Assembly (NCBI GenBank): GCA_038501785.1
Contig: JBAMJR010000100.1
Coordinates: forward strand, 1,973,501-2,037,500
Source of the DNA: Myoxocephalus aenaeus
Lineage: Eukaryota; Chordata; Actinopteri; Perciformes; Cottidae
DNA length: 64,000 bases
Direction: 5' to 3'
Shown: one piece after another, positions 11,447 through 22,365 of the stretch
Layout of the letters: each line of letters starts with the position of its first letter
Position numbering within the stretch: position 1 is the stretch's first letter
Notes under the pieces: generated by a model
What the model was told of the DNA's origin: nothing
Database searches by the model: none
The model's input: only the letters and a program-made list of their open reading frames with translations
Translations under genes and position numbers: made by a program

Positions 11447-11515
11447 AAAAATCAGAATCAGCTTTAATGGCCCATGTACATTTGCACATACATGGAATTT
11501 GACTCCGGTTTCACT
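11447..11515 (+). repeat. Interspersed repeat fragment (ATCAGAATCAGC family)
   Basis: Shares about 65 bp (AATCAGCTTTAATGG, CACATACATGGAATTTGACT) with the longer copy at 16204. This is a common teleost interspersed sequence that looks like the 3' end of a non-LTR retrotransposon. The family could not be assigned. Confidence 0.7.
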
Positions 11516-11999
11516 CTGATTATTTCACAACCCACTTTCATTTCATTTTGAACACTTGGATTCCAGCTGCAGATGTGCACATACTGTACTGCAGTGAGCA
11601 AAGAGACCTTCATGGCAGGAAAACTAAAACTTTCAGGCTGCACAAAATGGCAACATTTGTATGGAAATATCAGTCATGTCCTCCCATGAGCGTTAGCATC
11701 ACCCATTTGGGAAAGTCTGGGAGGCAGACATGAGCACACGATTAGCTCCCACACTGCCGTCACGGCGCACACAATCTTTACATCGGGGAGGAAGTGAGAC
11801 AGAGAGAGAGAGAGAGAAAACCCCTCTGGTCTGTTCTCACTCTTCGTCAGCGTAAGGGAACAGGTGGGTGGGGGCTCCGCCGGCGTGAGAGGTGCAGCAC
11901 CCTGAGACGCCCCGTCTGTGGTGCACCCGTACAGAAGGGAACATGTTTCCTCAGGTAGAGTTCAAATTCAGAAGAATTTTACTCAAGGAACCCCTTCTG

Positions 12000-12003
<4 letters not shown>

Positions 12004-12084
<81 letters not shown>
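12004..12084. repeat. (GT)n microsatellite, about 40 repeats
   Basis: Perfect TG dinucleotides, ending in GCGCACA. Confidence 0.97.
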
Positions 12085-12087
<3 letters not shown>

Positions 12088-15000
12088 ACATGAAAGCCTT
12101 ACTAAAAAGGCTTATAATGAGCACAATGAAATTAAAATTTCACCCAACGTTAGATAACTTCCTGCACAGAAAGATAAGATGCGGATGTAAAAAAATGAGT
12201 GCATTGAGAATTAAGGAGGTGGAGTTTTTCTGTTTGATTTTCTTCCGAAATGAGACGTTTTAATAAATGTATTTTTTTTGCCGGTTGAACTATAATTTTT
12301 AAATGCTTTTTGAGAAGTTATAAGCCATTCATAAGACATACCAGAAGACTTTGTCGTGAACAAAGTACATGATCCTCCTCCAGCCCTGCACTAGACATCT
12401 ATTGACTATTTGACCTTCTGAAAACAGACCTGCAGAGCATCTGGACCAAAAACCTGATTAACTTTATGGCATCAAGCCCTGTTTGCCTGAAAATCCAAAT
12501 GGTTAATATACCCATACTAAATTCAGATTATCTCCTCAACTACAAGGCCTACATAAAAAACATACAGAAAACATATTCATATATGTGTGTTACTGGTATA
12601 TTGGTTTATGATAGTGCACATAAAAGAAGAAAATATACATATATATTGCAAAACAATTATAATTAAAAGTTGTATTTTCTTATAGTAACTATATTTGAAT
12701 TTAATATATAACACAGCTCTCACTATGTTTAGAGTATCTGTGCAAAGTTTGGCTTTGATTGAGTGAAGTTAAGTCTTTTTAATAATCATCATGTACAACT
12801 TGGGAGGGTATTTCAGATGAGTTGAGATAAAAGGACAAAAGAAAAGGAGATTTTTACACACCCAACTCATAAAGCCATTCATTTAATCTTACAAACTCTT
12901 TATAAAAATGTTGGAGAATATGTTGGAACCAGTTTCTTTTATGCAATCATGAACAAAATCTGTCATGATTTTTATTTATTTTTTATCTCTCCACATCCAA
13001 AAAAAAGAAGAAGTCCTCTCCTGGCGGAGACACAACGCCTCATCTGCATTTCAGAGCTCGAGCTTTTTCCGTGTAAGGCATCTCTCTATCTTTTCCATCT
13101 CTTGCAATCTCTCTGTTTTCGGGTGATGACTAAACGCTCTGTCAGGACTGAAGACGCATGTCACACTGAGGGTTTCTCTTTGTGGTCAAGAGTGTTAAAC
13201 GCAGTGAGAAGAGTGAGACTTGGAGGGAGATCTGTGACCGATAGAGGTCAACAGGTGGGAGGCGCCGTGAACGAGCCTGCTTCCTAAATCTGATAATCGT
13301 ACTGACCTTTTTACTCATCATCAATCATTTATTTGCATTAAGACTTTCATTTTATAAATCTGAGCATTCAGGATTCTTTTTATATCAACCGGAATAAACG
13401 ACGAAGTGAAATAGCATCTGCTAATGTTCCTGTAGCCTAAATAATTGTGTGTGTGTGTGTGTGTTCTTTTTCTCCTTTTAATGTGTCTGGGCTGTATACC
13501 TCCTTTTGTAAAAGAATAAAGATGTTTAAGAAATAATAAATGAAATAATAAAGTTTATTTCTTTACTACGACAGATAAAAGCTTGAATGTACAACTTGTA
13601 TTTAATTAAATAAAGTTGCATCGCTGCCACTAAATGAAGGAAAAAGAACACAGACTCTATTGGTTTTCCACAGTTATACAATTCGGATCAAACGGATGAT
13701 AAAGTACTATTAGCATTTTAATAAGAGGTCAGTTTTGGCATAAGTGATCTGATAGCTTCTTAATGCATATCGTTTATTCAGAAGGACATTTAATGCCACG
13801 TGATTCTCGACTGTACTTCCCTATAACGTAGTTTCTGCTACCGGTGCGGATTCTGTTTGTTTTGTTTTGACTCAAAGTCTGTGGTCGGTCATACTGTGAT
13901 GATGGTTTTTAATATTTCATGGTGTGTTTGACGCGTTGACACCGTTTGAGCCAAATAAAATGTATATTTAAAAATACCAAAACAAGTGGACTGTTGGGCT
14001 GTGTAATTAACAACCGTGTCTCTGTGTGTGTGTTTCAAACTCATACTTATTTATGTCTTAATTATGGCGTTTACTTTCTCCTCCCACCGGCTGTAGTATG
14101 ATTTCCGACCCTGCGGTCTCCCCTTCGTAAACCGTTTGCATTTTCCGGGGCGAGTGGGTGGGAGGTTGAAATGCAACTTGTACAGATATTGCAGAATATT
14201 GTTTATTTGTTTGGAAAATAACTCTCTTGAATAAATGTAAACGTACTACGTTTCTTTTTTTAATTAAATTAAATAAGTGTATTTTTGCGAGCATTCACAG
14301 AGCTGGAACAAGGACCCATGAAGGTGACTTGATATTACCGTAAGTGTACAGGAAGAGCAGAGCAGAGCGGTGTGGGTGGGGGATCGCCTCCTCTCTGCTC
14401 TTCAGCATGACACGGCGTGTTTACACCGCTGGAGGCATTTTCCAATGCCATGGTTGCCGAATAAAAAATAAAATCAAGAAATCAAAATGTGGAATTCTAC
14501 TTCTCATTGTTATTGGGGCAAAAGATTCACCTGCGATTCACCTGCTGCGATTATCAGCCAGTTTTACAAATGTTGTTTTGAGGTTATTATATAAAATGAT
14601 TTCTGTGGCACAAAAAAGTGCAGATTTCTTTATATCAACAGGTTTTATGACTTAATTTTATTATACTGTAATCCAATGTCCTGAATCGATGTCCGTTATT
14701 CGGATCATCTGATCAAACACTCTGAAATAGTAATAATTTCTTATGTGAATTTATTTATGCAGATTGGATCGAGGGTCGCCTTAAAAAATCGTATTCCAGC
14801 CTCGGCACATTTGACAAAGCGAGACGAAACAATGAATAAACAATTCTTTGTTTCATTTAATATTGCAATGGTTTTCCTCTCTTTCTTCAGGTTGGTCACA
14901 TTTTAAGAGAAAACTTTGGTTTCTGCAGTAACTTGTAAAAGGAGTTTGTAACTTTATTGATCGATAATGTGTCGTAAAAATAACGGACCAGCAGACTGAT

Positions 15001-16203
15001 TGCAGTCCTGTTGCAAACGCTATAATTAACTTATAAGAGAACTGAGACAGAAGAAAGTCGCATCAACACGATTAATCTCATTACAGCTGAACCAGAAAAA
15101 CACATATTGTTCCACTTAGTCCACAGAATCAGTCTCCACCATCTCTGGAGTTAACCACCACCTCCAGACGTCACGGTGGTAATACTTCACAGTGATGAAT
15201 AAAAACGGTCTCAATGCACATGCTCGTCTTTTATATGTGTTGCTTTTCCTCTTGCGAGGATGCCCCTTTAAAACTCTCAAATGCTCTTTTTTTCCCACAC
15301 CTGATCTCCTCAAATGTTTTAAAGGTGGAAACAGATCTCCCCCAAACAGGCCGAGCAGTAAATGAGTCAGGTGTGCAGCAGTCAGGACATTATATGCACA
15401 CTCAGCAGTATTTAGGAGTCATCTGTGGTTTATTTTACAAAGTTCTCTCTACATTGTATTCAAAGATAGCAATAAAAAAGGAGATATTATATATTTTAAA
15501 ACAGGCTTCCTCGTCTCAGTGTAAAAATATTTGCTAAAATGTTATCATTCATAATCCAGGAATGATGTATGAAAAATATCTATTTCACAAATAACAAGCC
15601 AACCTACCGCTGGTGCAGTCACCCGTTGCTTCTTCTGGGCACGATGATGGTTATTAGTTTGCCTTCAGCTCGTCTTACTCAAAAGAGGGTTTGTGAAAAT
15701 AGGTTGCCGACACAACGGTGACACATTCTTTGACCTTTTTAAGCATTAATAATAATAATAAATCATCTTTTACCAGAAACGACCAGACTTTCGGCGCTTT
15801 GTTGTTTTGGAAATTGATCATTTTATTGGAAGAGAAAACCGGCAGCGGAGCAGTGGGAGTATTTCACCACCGCAGCAGCAGCAGCAGGGGAATAACACTG
15901 CATGCAGCCGAGGGGCTGTGAAGGCATCGTAGGCCGTGCAACCGCCGCTGCACAAACACGTCAAAACTCCAAGAGGAAAGTTTTGTTCTAAAATCAAACA
16001 TCCACCGTTTGAAAAACGCCCACTCATCCGAAACGACTGCTCCCTGCAGCTGACGATTAAGTGACGAAAGAGTCGTTTGATCAGTTTATTCTCGATAATA
16101 ATGGAAAATAACACCATCTAAGAGCAAGTGATGAGCTTTAAAAGGACATGTCGGAAACATTAACGTCCAAAATGTGGAGAAAATTGTCTTTTGGCTTCAC
16201 CAA

Positions 16204-16525
16204 AATCAGAATCAGAATCAGAATCAGCTTTAATGGCCATGTAAATTTGCACATACATGGAATTTGACTCCGGTTTTACTTGCTCTTCGTACTTTTTTCA
16301 CACACAATATACAAGATAAATATAAAAAATATAAAAAGGACATTAAAGACAGTAGTAAAACAACAAAAAAAGTGCAGATAGTGCAGATGAAGAGTCTGTT
16401 TAACTGTTCATCAGAGTGACGGCCAGTGGGAAGAAGCTGTTTCAACATGAAATACAAATGAGACCAGTGAGAAGCAGTAAAAAACATTGGGAGAGCTCGG
16501 AAAAGGTTCCCCAAACATAAGACAC
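16204..16525 (+). mobile_element. Retrotransposon 3'-end fragment (ATCAGAATCAGC family)
   Basis: Starts with three to four copies of AGAATC, followed by CAGCTTTAATGGCCATG, GCACATACATGGAATTTGAC and, further on, GTTCATCAGAGTGACGGCC then GGGAAGAAGCTGTT. These are hallmark blocks of a fish LINE 3' UTR (Rex-like in my recollection; unverified). The start matches the fragment at 11447. No coding sequence. Confidence 0.65.
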
Positions 16526-17112
16526 GTGGACGCCGGTATGATTTAATAATTTAAATGGGATGAACACATTTTTTGTTGCTTGTCAGCTTCCTGAGAGCAG
16601 CGATGGACGGGGGCCGCTCACTTGTTATGACAAGCATTTATTCATTAGTATATTCCTGCTGCTCATTGTTTCGCTGGTCGGGTTAAACGCTATTTGACAG
16701 CTTCCTTTTACATCTGACATCCAAGTTCAGACGCCTGATGCTTGTTCGCCGTTTCAAGAACGCTCCGTCCCACTCATAAGCTGCTCAGTTTTAATAACAC
16801 AGCTGGAAACAACCAGCTGCTATGTACATATATATAGAGTATCAGATATCTGGGCAGACAATGAAGCCTCGCTTCTTTTCATTGTGTGTGTGTGTGTGTG
16901 TGTGTGTGTTGTAATCCGAGCTCCTCTGTGCTATGTGGTGAACCTCTCGGATTCCTTGCTGAACACCTTTAAGCTTTCCTGAATAGTTTATTCTCTCATA
17001 ATCCACGTTTTCGGTCAGATTTCAGGTGGCTCGCCTGTACCTTTTCAGTTCCTAAGTGTTCATTTACTGGATACGGCCATGTTTTTTTTTTTTTTTTACT
17101 AATGTTCTTGAG

Positions 17113-17590
17113 CAGGGGTGTCAAACTCATTTTAGTGAAGGGGCCACATGCTGCCCACTTTGATCTCAAGTGGGCCGGACCAGTGAAATCATTGCATACT
17201 AACGCATACATAATGACAATATTTCTTTAGGTTTTTGCATGATAAACCCTATTTTAAGGTCTTTCTACAATAAACTAGAAACATAAAGACCAAAAAATGC
17301 AGGTAATCAGCCCACGGTTTACCTGCCTGGGCGCTCCTCTGCAGATTCCCTCGCAGTTGGGCAATATGTCTAGTATTGTCAAACGTCAAATTTAATTGCG
17401 ACTGTGGCACAATAGTTCGCGTGCGCGCCTTTCAATCAGTTGATCAGTGGTTTGAGTCTCAGCTAGTTATATTTTTTTCTTTTTTCTTAATTATTATATT
17501 TGTTTCTATTTTAATAATTAGCCCGCGGGCCGGACTGGACTCCCTGGCGGGCCAGATCCGGCCCCGCGGGCCGTATGTTTGACACCCCTG
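17113..17590. mobile_element. Non-autonomous hAT element with 8-bp target duplication
   Basis: The terminal inverted repeats are CAGGGGTGTCAAACT at the left and its imperfect complement (TTTGACACCCCTG) at the right. They are flanked by identical 8-bp duplications TTCTTGAG at 17105-17112 and 17591-17598. The interior has the characteristic GTGGGCCGGACC and GGCGGGCCAGATCCGGCC segments of a hAT family common in vertebrates. 478 bp, no transposase. Confidence 0.95.
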
Positions 17591-17672
17591 TTCTTGAGGG
17601 ACGTTACACGATTAGGGGTTCGTTCACATGTCGCGTCTAGAAATGCACCGCCACCGCTTTCACTGTCTAAAC

Positions 17673-17840
17673 CAATGTTTTTCAACCTTTATTACGCTAC
17701 CCACTGGTATGGAAGAGTATTTCATTACTAGGCCAGCCCACTATATTGCAGGCTCAACAATGGAAAATGATTTGCGCCAACTAGATAATATTTTGGGGTG
17801 TGAAATTGGACATTTTCACGGCAGTGGTTGAAAATCACTA
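17673..17840. mobile_element. Short hAT-like MITE with 8-bp target duplication
   Basis: 168 bp flanked by 8-bp duplications GTCTAAAC (17665-17672 and 17841-17848). The ends are imperfect inverted repeats: left CAATGTTTTTCAACC, right GGTTGAAAATCACTA. This is the common 'GTTTTTCAACC' hAT terminus. It lies only 83 bp from the other hAT element. Confidence 0.9.
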
Positions 17841-19351
17841 GTCTAAACTAAACAAAGATAAATCGATTTCCAAGCGCTGTAAATCCCCCTCAGAAGCTTT
17901 TCTCCTCGATTTGTTGTTGCCGACAAAGTAGTCCCAAGGGACAAAGTAGTCCGTGGGACGGATCCCTTGATCAAAAGGCTCTCGGGGGCCTCGCTCGTCT
18001 GAATCGACGGCGATGGATTCTAGGGCACAAACAATGCCGGCAGCTCCTTAAAATACTGGCTTCCCCCCCCCCCTGCAGCGTCTCCTCACACGTAGGAGCC
18101 TGATATCGTCAACAGGTCATTGAAAGAATCCTGAATTCACTGGTCACCACCCAAAATAATAATAAAGGTGATAGAACGATACTTTGGGGCTTTTTTAAAT
18201 GGTTCTCACGCGTTGAAATGAACGGTCAGCTCTCAGCTCTCGCCTGGTGCGTGGGGTCTGAGTCACAGGGGCTAACATGAAGGGAACCTGTGAAATACAC
18301 GCCTTCTGGTTTGGCTCATCTATATCAATTCCAAATTTCAGTTCGACAGATGAACGAAATGAGTGGAATCCACATCAATTCCATATTCTGGCACTTTGAA
18401 TTTCGTAGAAGGAAAAAGTGAAGCCAATTATCTCATCTTAGGTGTGATGATAAATAAATTACTTTGAGTCATACATGTTCAAAAGGAAAAGCACCATTTA
18501 AAGGCCCCATCGTCTGTGAAAGTTGTCAATTCGGAAATCTACAGTTCTGTGAATGTGCTGGCGTGACTTCATTTTGTACCTTTCAAACAGTTTACGTGCG
18601 GAATATTAAAAAAGGAAAGAAGAAAAAAAAAAAGGATATCTCATCTTGGGACAACACTTTTCATATTTTCCGCCCGATGTTCCTCCGCCGTCTAGAACGG
18701 GTTATCAGAACTTTCATAATCAGTGGCAAGCATCCTCAAAATTATAGACGGCCGACTGACGGCTCGGAAAAAAAGAAAACACGTCACGACAGTATCCTGT
18801 TTATTTAGACACGCGTGGTATTTTGGGTATAATAAAAAAAAATCTTCCGCTGCAATTAAATCAGTGACACAATCAGAACATGTCGGTACCGTGTCGCCTG
18901 CAGGCGATGACTCGGTCCAGTACCTCAGAACGTGAAGCGAAAGTGACTTTTACTCATCTCAGGTTCACGCTCGTCATTTCTGTCTACAATAACAAAACGC
19001 TGGTTAGCCGACATGGACTTAGTCATACGACTTTCACTGTCTGCCGAAGGTCGTTGGCGTTGCATTGCTGTGCAGGATGCACAAAGTGAAAGACATGATG
19101 TAGAACATTGTGCATTTCTTCAAGCGTTTACACTCTGGGAAATCTGACTGAAAGTACCAGCAGACAAAATGTGAGGGAAATATATTTATTTTTCTTGTAT
19201 TGTAGAAAAGAAATCTGTGCAAAAATACAGAGCGGGTAAAACATTTCTCAAAAAAAAAAAGGTCCCCGAAGAAAAGCTCCGACGCCAACCGTTCCCGATG
19301 GAGTCAAAGGACGGCTCTTAAAGAAACGACCCCAGCGGGTCAAGACCGGGT

Positions 19352-21523
19352 TCAGTACAGATTGGTCTTCTTCATTATCCTCAGGAACTCCTGCTCGTTC
19401 ACCTCCCCGTCGCCATCTCGGTCCGCCTCGTCCAGCATTTCCTAAAAAAAAAAAAAAAAAAAAAAAGGGATGAGAAACAAAGTCTGAATGTTTAAATAAA
19501 AAATGGAAATTAAAAAAGCCTCTCGCACCAGAAAAACTCCAAACTCTCACTTGAGACTGACGACGCGTCGCACTGGGAATTTCAGCGGCCCCCCCCCCCA
19601 AAAAAAAAAGTACGAAAGAACAGACCTGAAGCAGAAACCGCTATTTCAACACGGCAAGTAAGAACAGAATAACATAAAGGGAACCAGGAGGTGAATGAGA
19701 AGAGAAACGAGCCTCAGTCCCGTTTGTGATGTAAGAACGGTTTACTATTATTACCAGAGCTGAGAAGTCAAACCTATTGTTTGCTACCTATTTATCTCGC
19801 AATAGTAAAATCATCCCGAGATGTCCTATGAATGTGTTGTTTAAGTTATTCTGCAACAACTCTTTGAAAACTATTTCTCAACGGTTGCATGGTTTCAGAG
19901 TGTTCTGATAACTGTTCTGCGGCTTGTAAATGTGTCTGCAGAAACCACTTCTCTGTTGTTGCAGCTTTTCCTAACGAAACCGTCCACCACGGCCGGCGGA
20001 AAGAAAAGAGCGTTCCTAAACGTGCGGCTCCATGTGCAGGGTTCAGCAGCTTATGGTTTTCTTTTTTCCCCCCCATGTCAGAAATCTACGAGCCCGATCG
20101 GGCCAGTGCGTTGCTGGATTTATTAGCCCGCCATTTTACATTAGAAAGTATATACAGTGCAAAGGTGCAATATCTGACAGGAGCATGTTGCTGAAACGAC
20201 TTGAGAGCAGTTTGAGGATAATAAACGCTCTTTTTACAGTGAGATTTAAAAAAATAAAGGTTCAGAATTCATTTGTGGTAACCCTGAGATTGTTCAGACG
20301 GAGGAGGGGTAGGGAGCTTATTGTAAAGATGAAAACATGTAACGCAAAACAGCAATGGTGGTCTTTGTGCATGGACCACCAATAACAAATGATATTTGAC
20401 ACGTCATTAGAAAATACTAATACCTTTAATTCGTCATCCGTGAGGTTCTCCCCCAGCTCCTTGGCAACTCGCTTCAGATTTTTGAATGAGATTTTTCCCG
20501 TGCCGTCGTCGTCGAACAGTCGGAAAGCCTTCATTATTTCTTCTGTGGAGTCTTTTTCACTCTATTGACAAACAAAATGCCTCAATCAACACTTTTTCAA
20601 TCAGTCTTAATCTACAACTAAACTAAAAAAAAGCATTGTCTGTGACTCCACAAGTCGCCACGCAGTCTTTCCAGGATCAGAAATGACACATTTAAAATTT
20701 ACAAGACGTTTCCAGGTTGTTGTTTTCGTTGTTTTTTTTTTGTCTAAACACCTGTATTACACACTCACCATTTTCGAAGTCATCATACCGAGAAAGTCAC
20801 TTAAGTCAATTGTTCCAGAGCCTTCTTTATCGAAGTCTACTATCATCTTCCTGATCTCTTCCTTCTTGGGTTCAAACCCGAGCGCCCTCATGGCAACCTG
20901 TTGCACAGATAGACCAGGGGGGGGTGAGGCTGCGGGTATCAAGGGATCAGGGTAACAGGGTATCAGGGGATGAGGAGACGAGGGGATCAGGGTAACAGGG
21001 GATGAGGTGACCAGGGTATCAGGGGATGAGGGTAACAGGGGACCAGGGTATCGGGGTATCAGGGTAACAGGGTATTTGTTTCATCATAGGTTACACACAC
21101 ACTTGTTGCTCACTAAACCAGAAACTGACCTTCAGCTCCTTCACGTCTATTGTTCCACTTCCATCTGTGTCAAACAGGTCAAAAGCCTCTTTAATTTCTT
21201 GCTTTTGCTCCTCAGTCAGGTCGATTTTGGGACCTGTTTTTTTCCTCTGGCCCACAGAAGAAGCTGGTTTTCTGTAACCTGAAGCCTGAAACACAAACAC
21301 AGCGGCATGAGGACGTTATCTTCTCCGTTAGAGGAGCAGAGAGACGCCCCTATCTGTCATGCGAGCTAACTTTAGCTGCTATGCTCCACGAGACCCAACA
21401 GAAACACGTTTTAAACTATTTTAGCGAACTAACTGTCGGCTTTTCACGGTTAATCTCGATATGTCCCCAACATGTTAAAACAGCGTAATGTTCACACTCG
21501 ACATTTGCATGTAGTTATACCAT
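19352..21523 (-). CDS. cetn4: Centrin (centrin-4 by position), five exons, 171 aa
   Basis: Calcium-binding EF-hand protein of centrioles and ciliary basal bodies. Exons on the minus strand: ATG alone at 21523-21521, then 21285-21130, 20897-20769, 20561-20424, 19441-19352. All phases are 0 and the total is 171 residues (centrins are usually about 170). Four EF-hand loops: DTDGSGTIDVKE (40-51) and DRDGDGEVNEQE (149-160) are canonical. The second (76-87, position 12 Asp) and third (113-124, position 12 Asn) are degenerate, as is usual in centrins. The C-terminus KKTNLY is the centrin signature end. The single-codon first exon (ATG then GTATAA) is inferred from the absence of an ATG in exon 2 and from centrin gene organisation. 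The cetn4 symbol rests on adjacency to bbs12. Confidence 0.92.
20928..21076. repeat. GGGGATCAGGGTAACA-type minisatellite in cetn4 intron 2
   Basis: Irregular tandem array of 9-10-bp modules (AGGGTATCAG, GGGATGAGG, GGGTAACAGG) between exons 2 and 3 of cetn4. Guanine-rich on the plus strand. Confidence 0.85.
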
Positions 21524-21740
21524 TTAAATTAATGATTTAGCCCGGGAAAACTGCGACTGCGTCTCGGATCTGATGTCAACAAAACAAGCAGCAACGGTTT
21601 TTCTTTTTTTCCCTGTTGAGTGACGTGGGAGAGAGCCAATCGAAACCACCAATGCGTCGTGACGCGAACATACTAGCCAATCAGAAAATAGGTAATGGGC
21701 GGGTCATAACTGTGGGCGCCAATGGTTGAGATCGTTTCCT

Positions 21741-21754
21741 GTCGCCACAGCAAC
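21741..21754 (+). promoter_or_regulatory. X-box (RFX transcription factor site)
   Basis: GTCGCCACAGCAAC fits the RFX consensus GTNRCC-N(0-3)-RGYAAC without mismatch. RFX factors are the master regulators of ciliary genes, and both flanking genes act at the basal body or cilium. Confidence 0.7.
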
Positions 21755-22129
21755 CACCAGGAAACAAAGCGCATGCGCAGTGTTTAATCGCTTGAGCAGA
21801 GGCAGCTGAGCACTGGGCATCGATAGCTATGCTATAATACATTATTAAATAAGGTAACGTTATACCCTTTATGCATAAATGAGGCTTGTTTAGCAGACGC
21901 ATCTTTTGCAGTCACTCCTGTGTTTATGTCTCGTTTTGGACTGTCTTTGTTCAGACATTAGCCTGTTAGCTTAGCTTGCCTGGTAGCTATACAGTCTCTT
22001 GGTTGTACAATGTTCATTTAATAACTTGTAGCTGCAGTTGTGTCTATGTTGTTGACCAAAAATGTGAACAGTGGTGGAATAAGTATTCTCTTTCCACCCC
22101 AGACATTTTAGGGTAACTTGTAAATGTAC

Positions 22130-22200
22130 CAAATGTAAGATAAAATAAGATAAAATACTCCTTTATTAGTCCCGCAGTGGGGAAATTACAGCAGCCAAGA
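22130..22200 (+). repeat. Interspersed repeat fragment
   Basis: Contains TCCTTTATTAGTCCCGCAGT, a piece commonly met in fish interspersed repeats, after an (ATAAGATAAA) run. Not assigned to a family. Confidence 0.5.
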
Positions 22201-22365
22201 GACACTATTGTGGATTCTTTACTGTTTTTATTACTGTTCTACTGTTTATTTATATTCAGATATAACACTCAGCATGTTACCTTAGCAGTTGTAACCACCG
22301 ACCTTTACTTAGTAACAGGTGAACAAATGTTTCTTGTCCCTTTTACAATCCAGGCACCTCGAGTA

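Larger units (their letters stand above)
9800..19351. other. Gene-poor interval between il21 and cetn4
   Basis: About 9.5 kb in which no exon with a recognisable product was found on either strand. It contains a poly(A) run (10021-10047), (CA)n at 10147-10171, a small perfect hairpin (10663-10692), (GT)n tracts (12004-12084, 13447-13467, 16884-16908), two fragments of an ATCAGAATCAGCTTTAATGG repeat and two hAT elements. The rest is AT-rich unique-looking sequence. Confidence 0.6.
21524..22365. promoter_or_regulatory. Shared bidirectional promoter region of cetn4 and bbs12
   Basis: The two genes are head to head with 842 bp between start codons. The segment 21600-21800 carries TGACGTGG (21621, CRE/E-box-like), four CCAAT boxes (21636, 21649, 21677, 21719), an RFX X-box (21741-21754) and an NRF1-type palindrome GCGCATGCGC (21769-21778). 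No TATA box. A splice acceptor at 22341-22353 (TTTTACAATCCAG) indicates an untranslated bbs12 first exon upstream, probably near 21.7-22.0 kb. Confidence 0.75.

Noticed and set aside
22177..22365. N-terminal extension of bbs12 upstream of 22366
   Set aside because: The extension begins at a non-ATG codon in a repeat fragment and precedes a clear splice acceptor (22341-22353). The conserved BBS12 start is at 22366.
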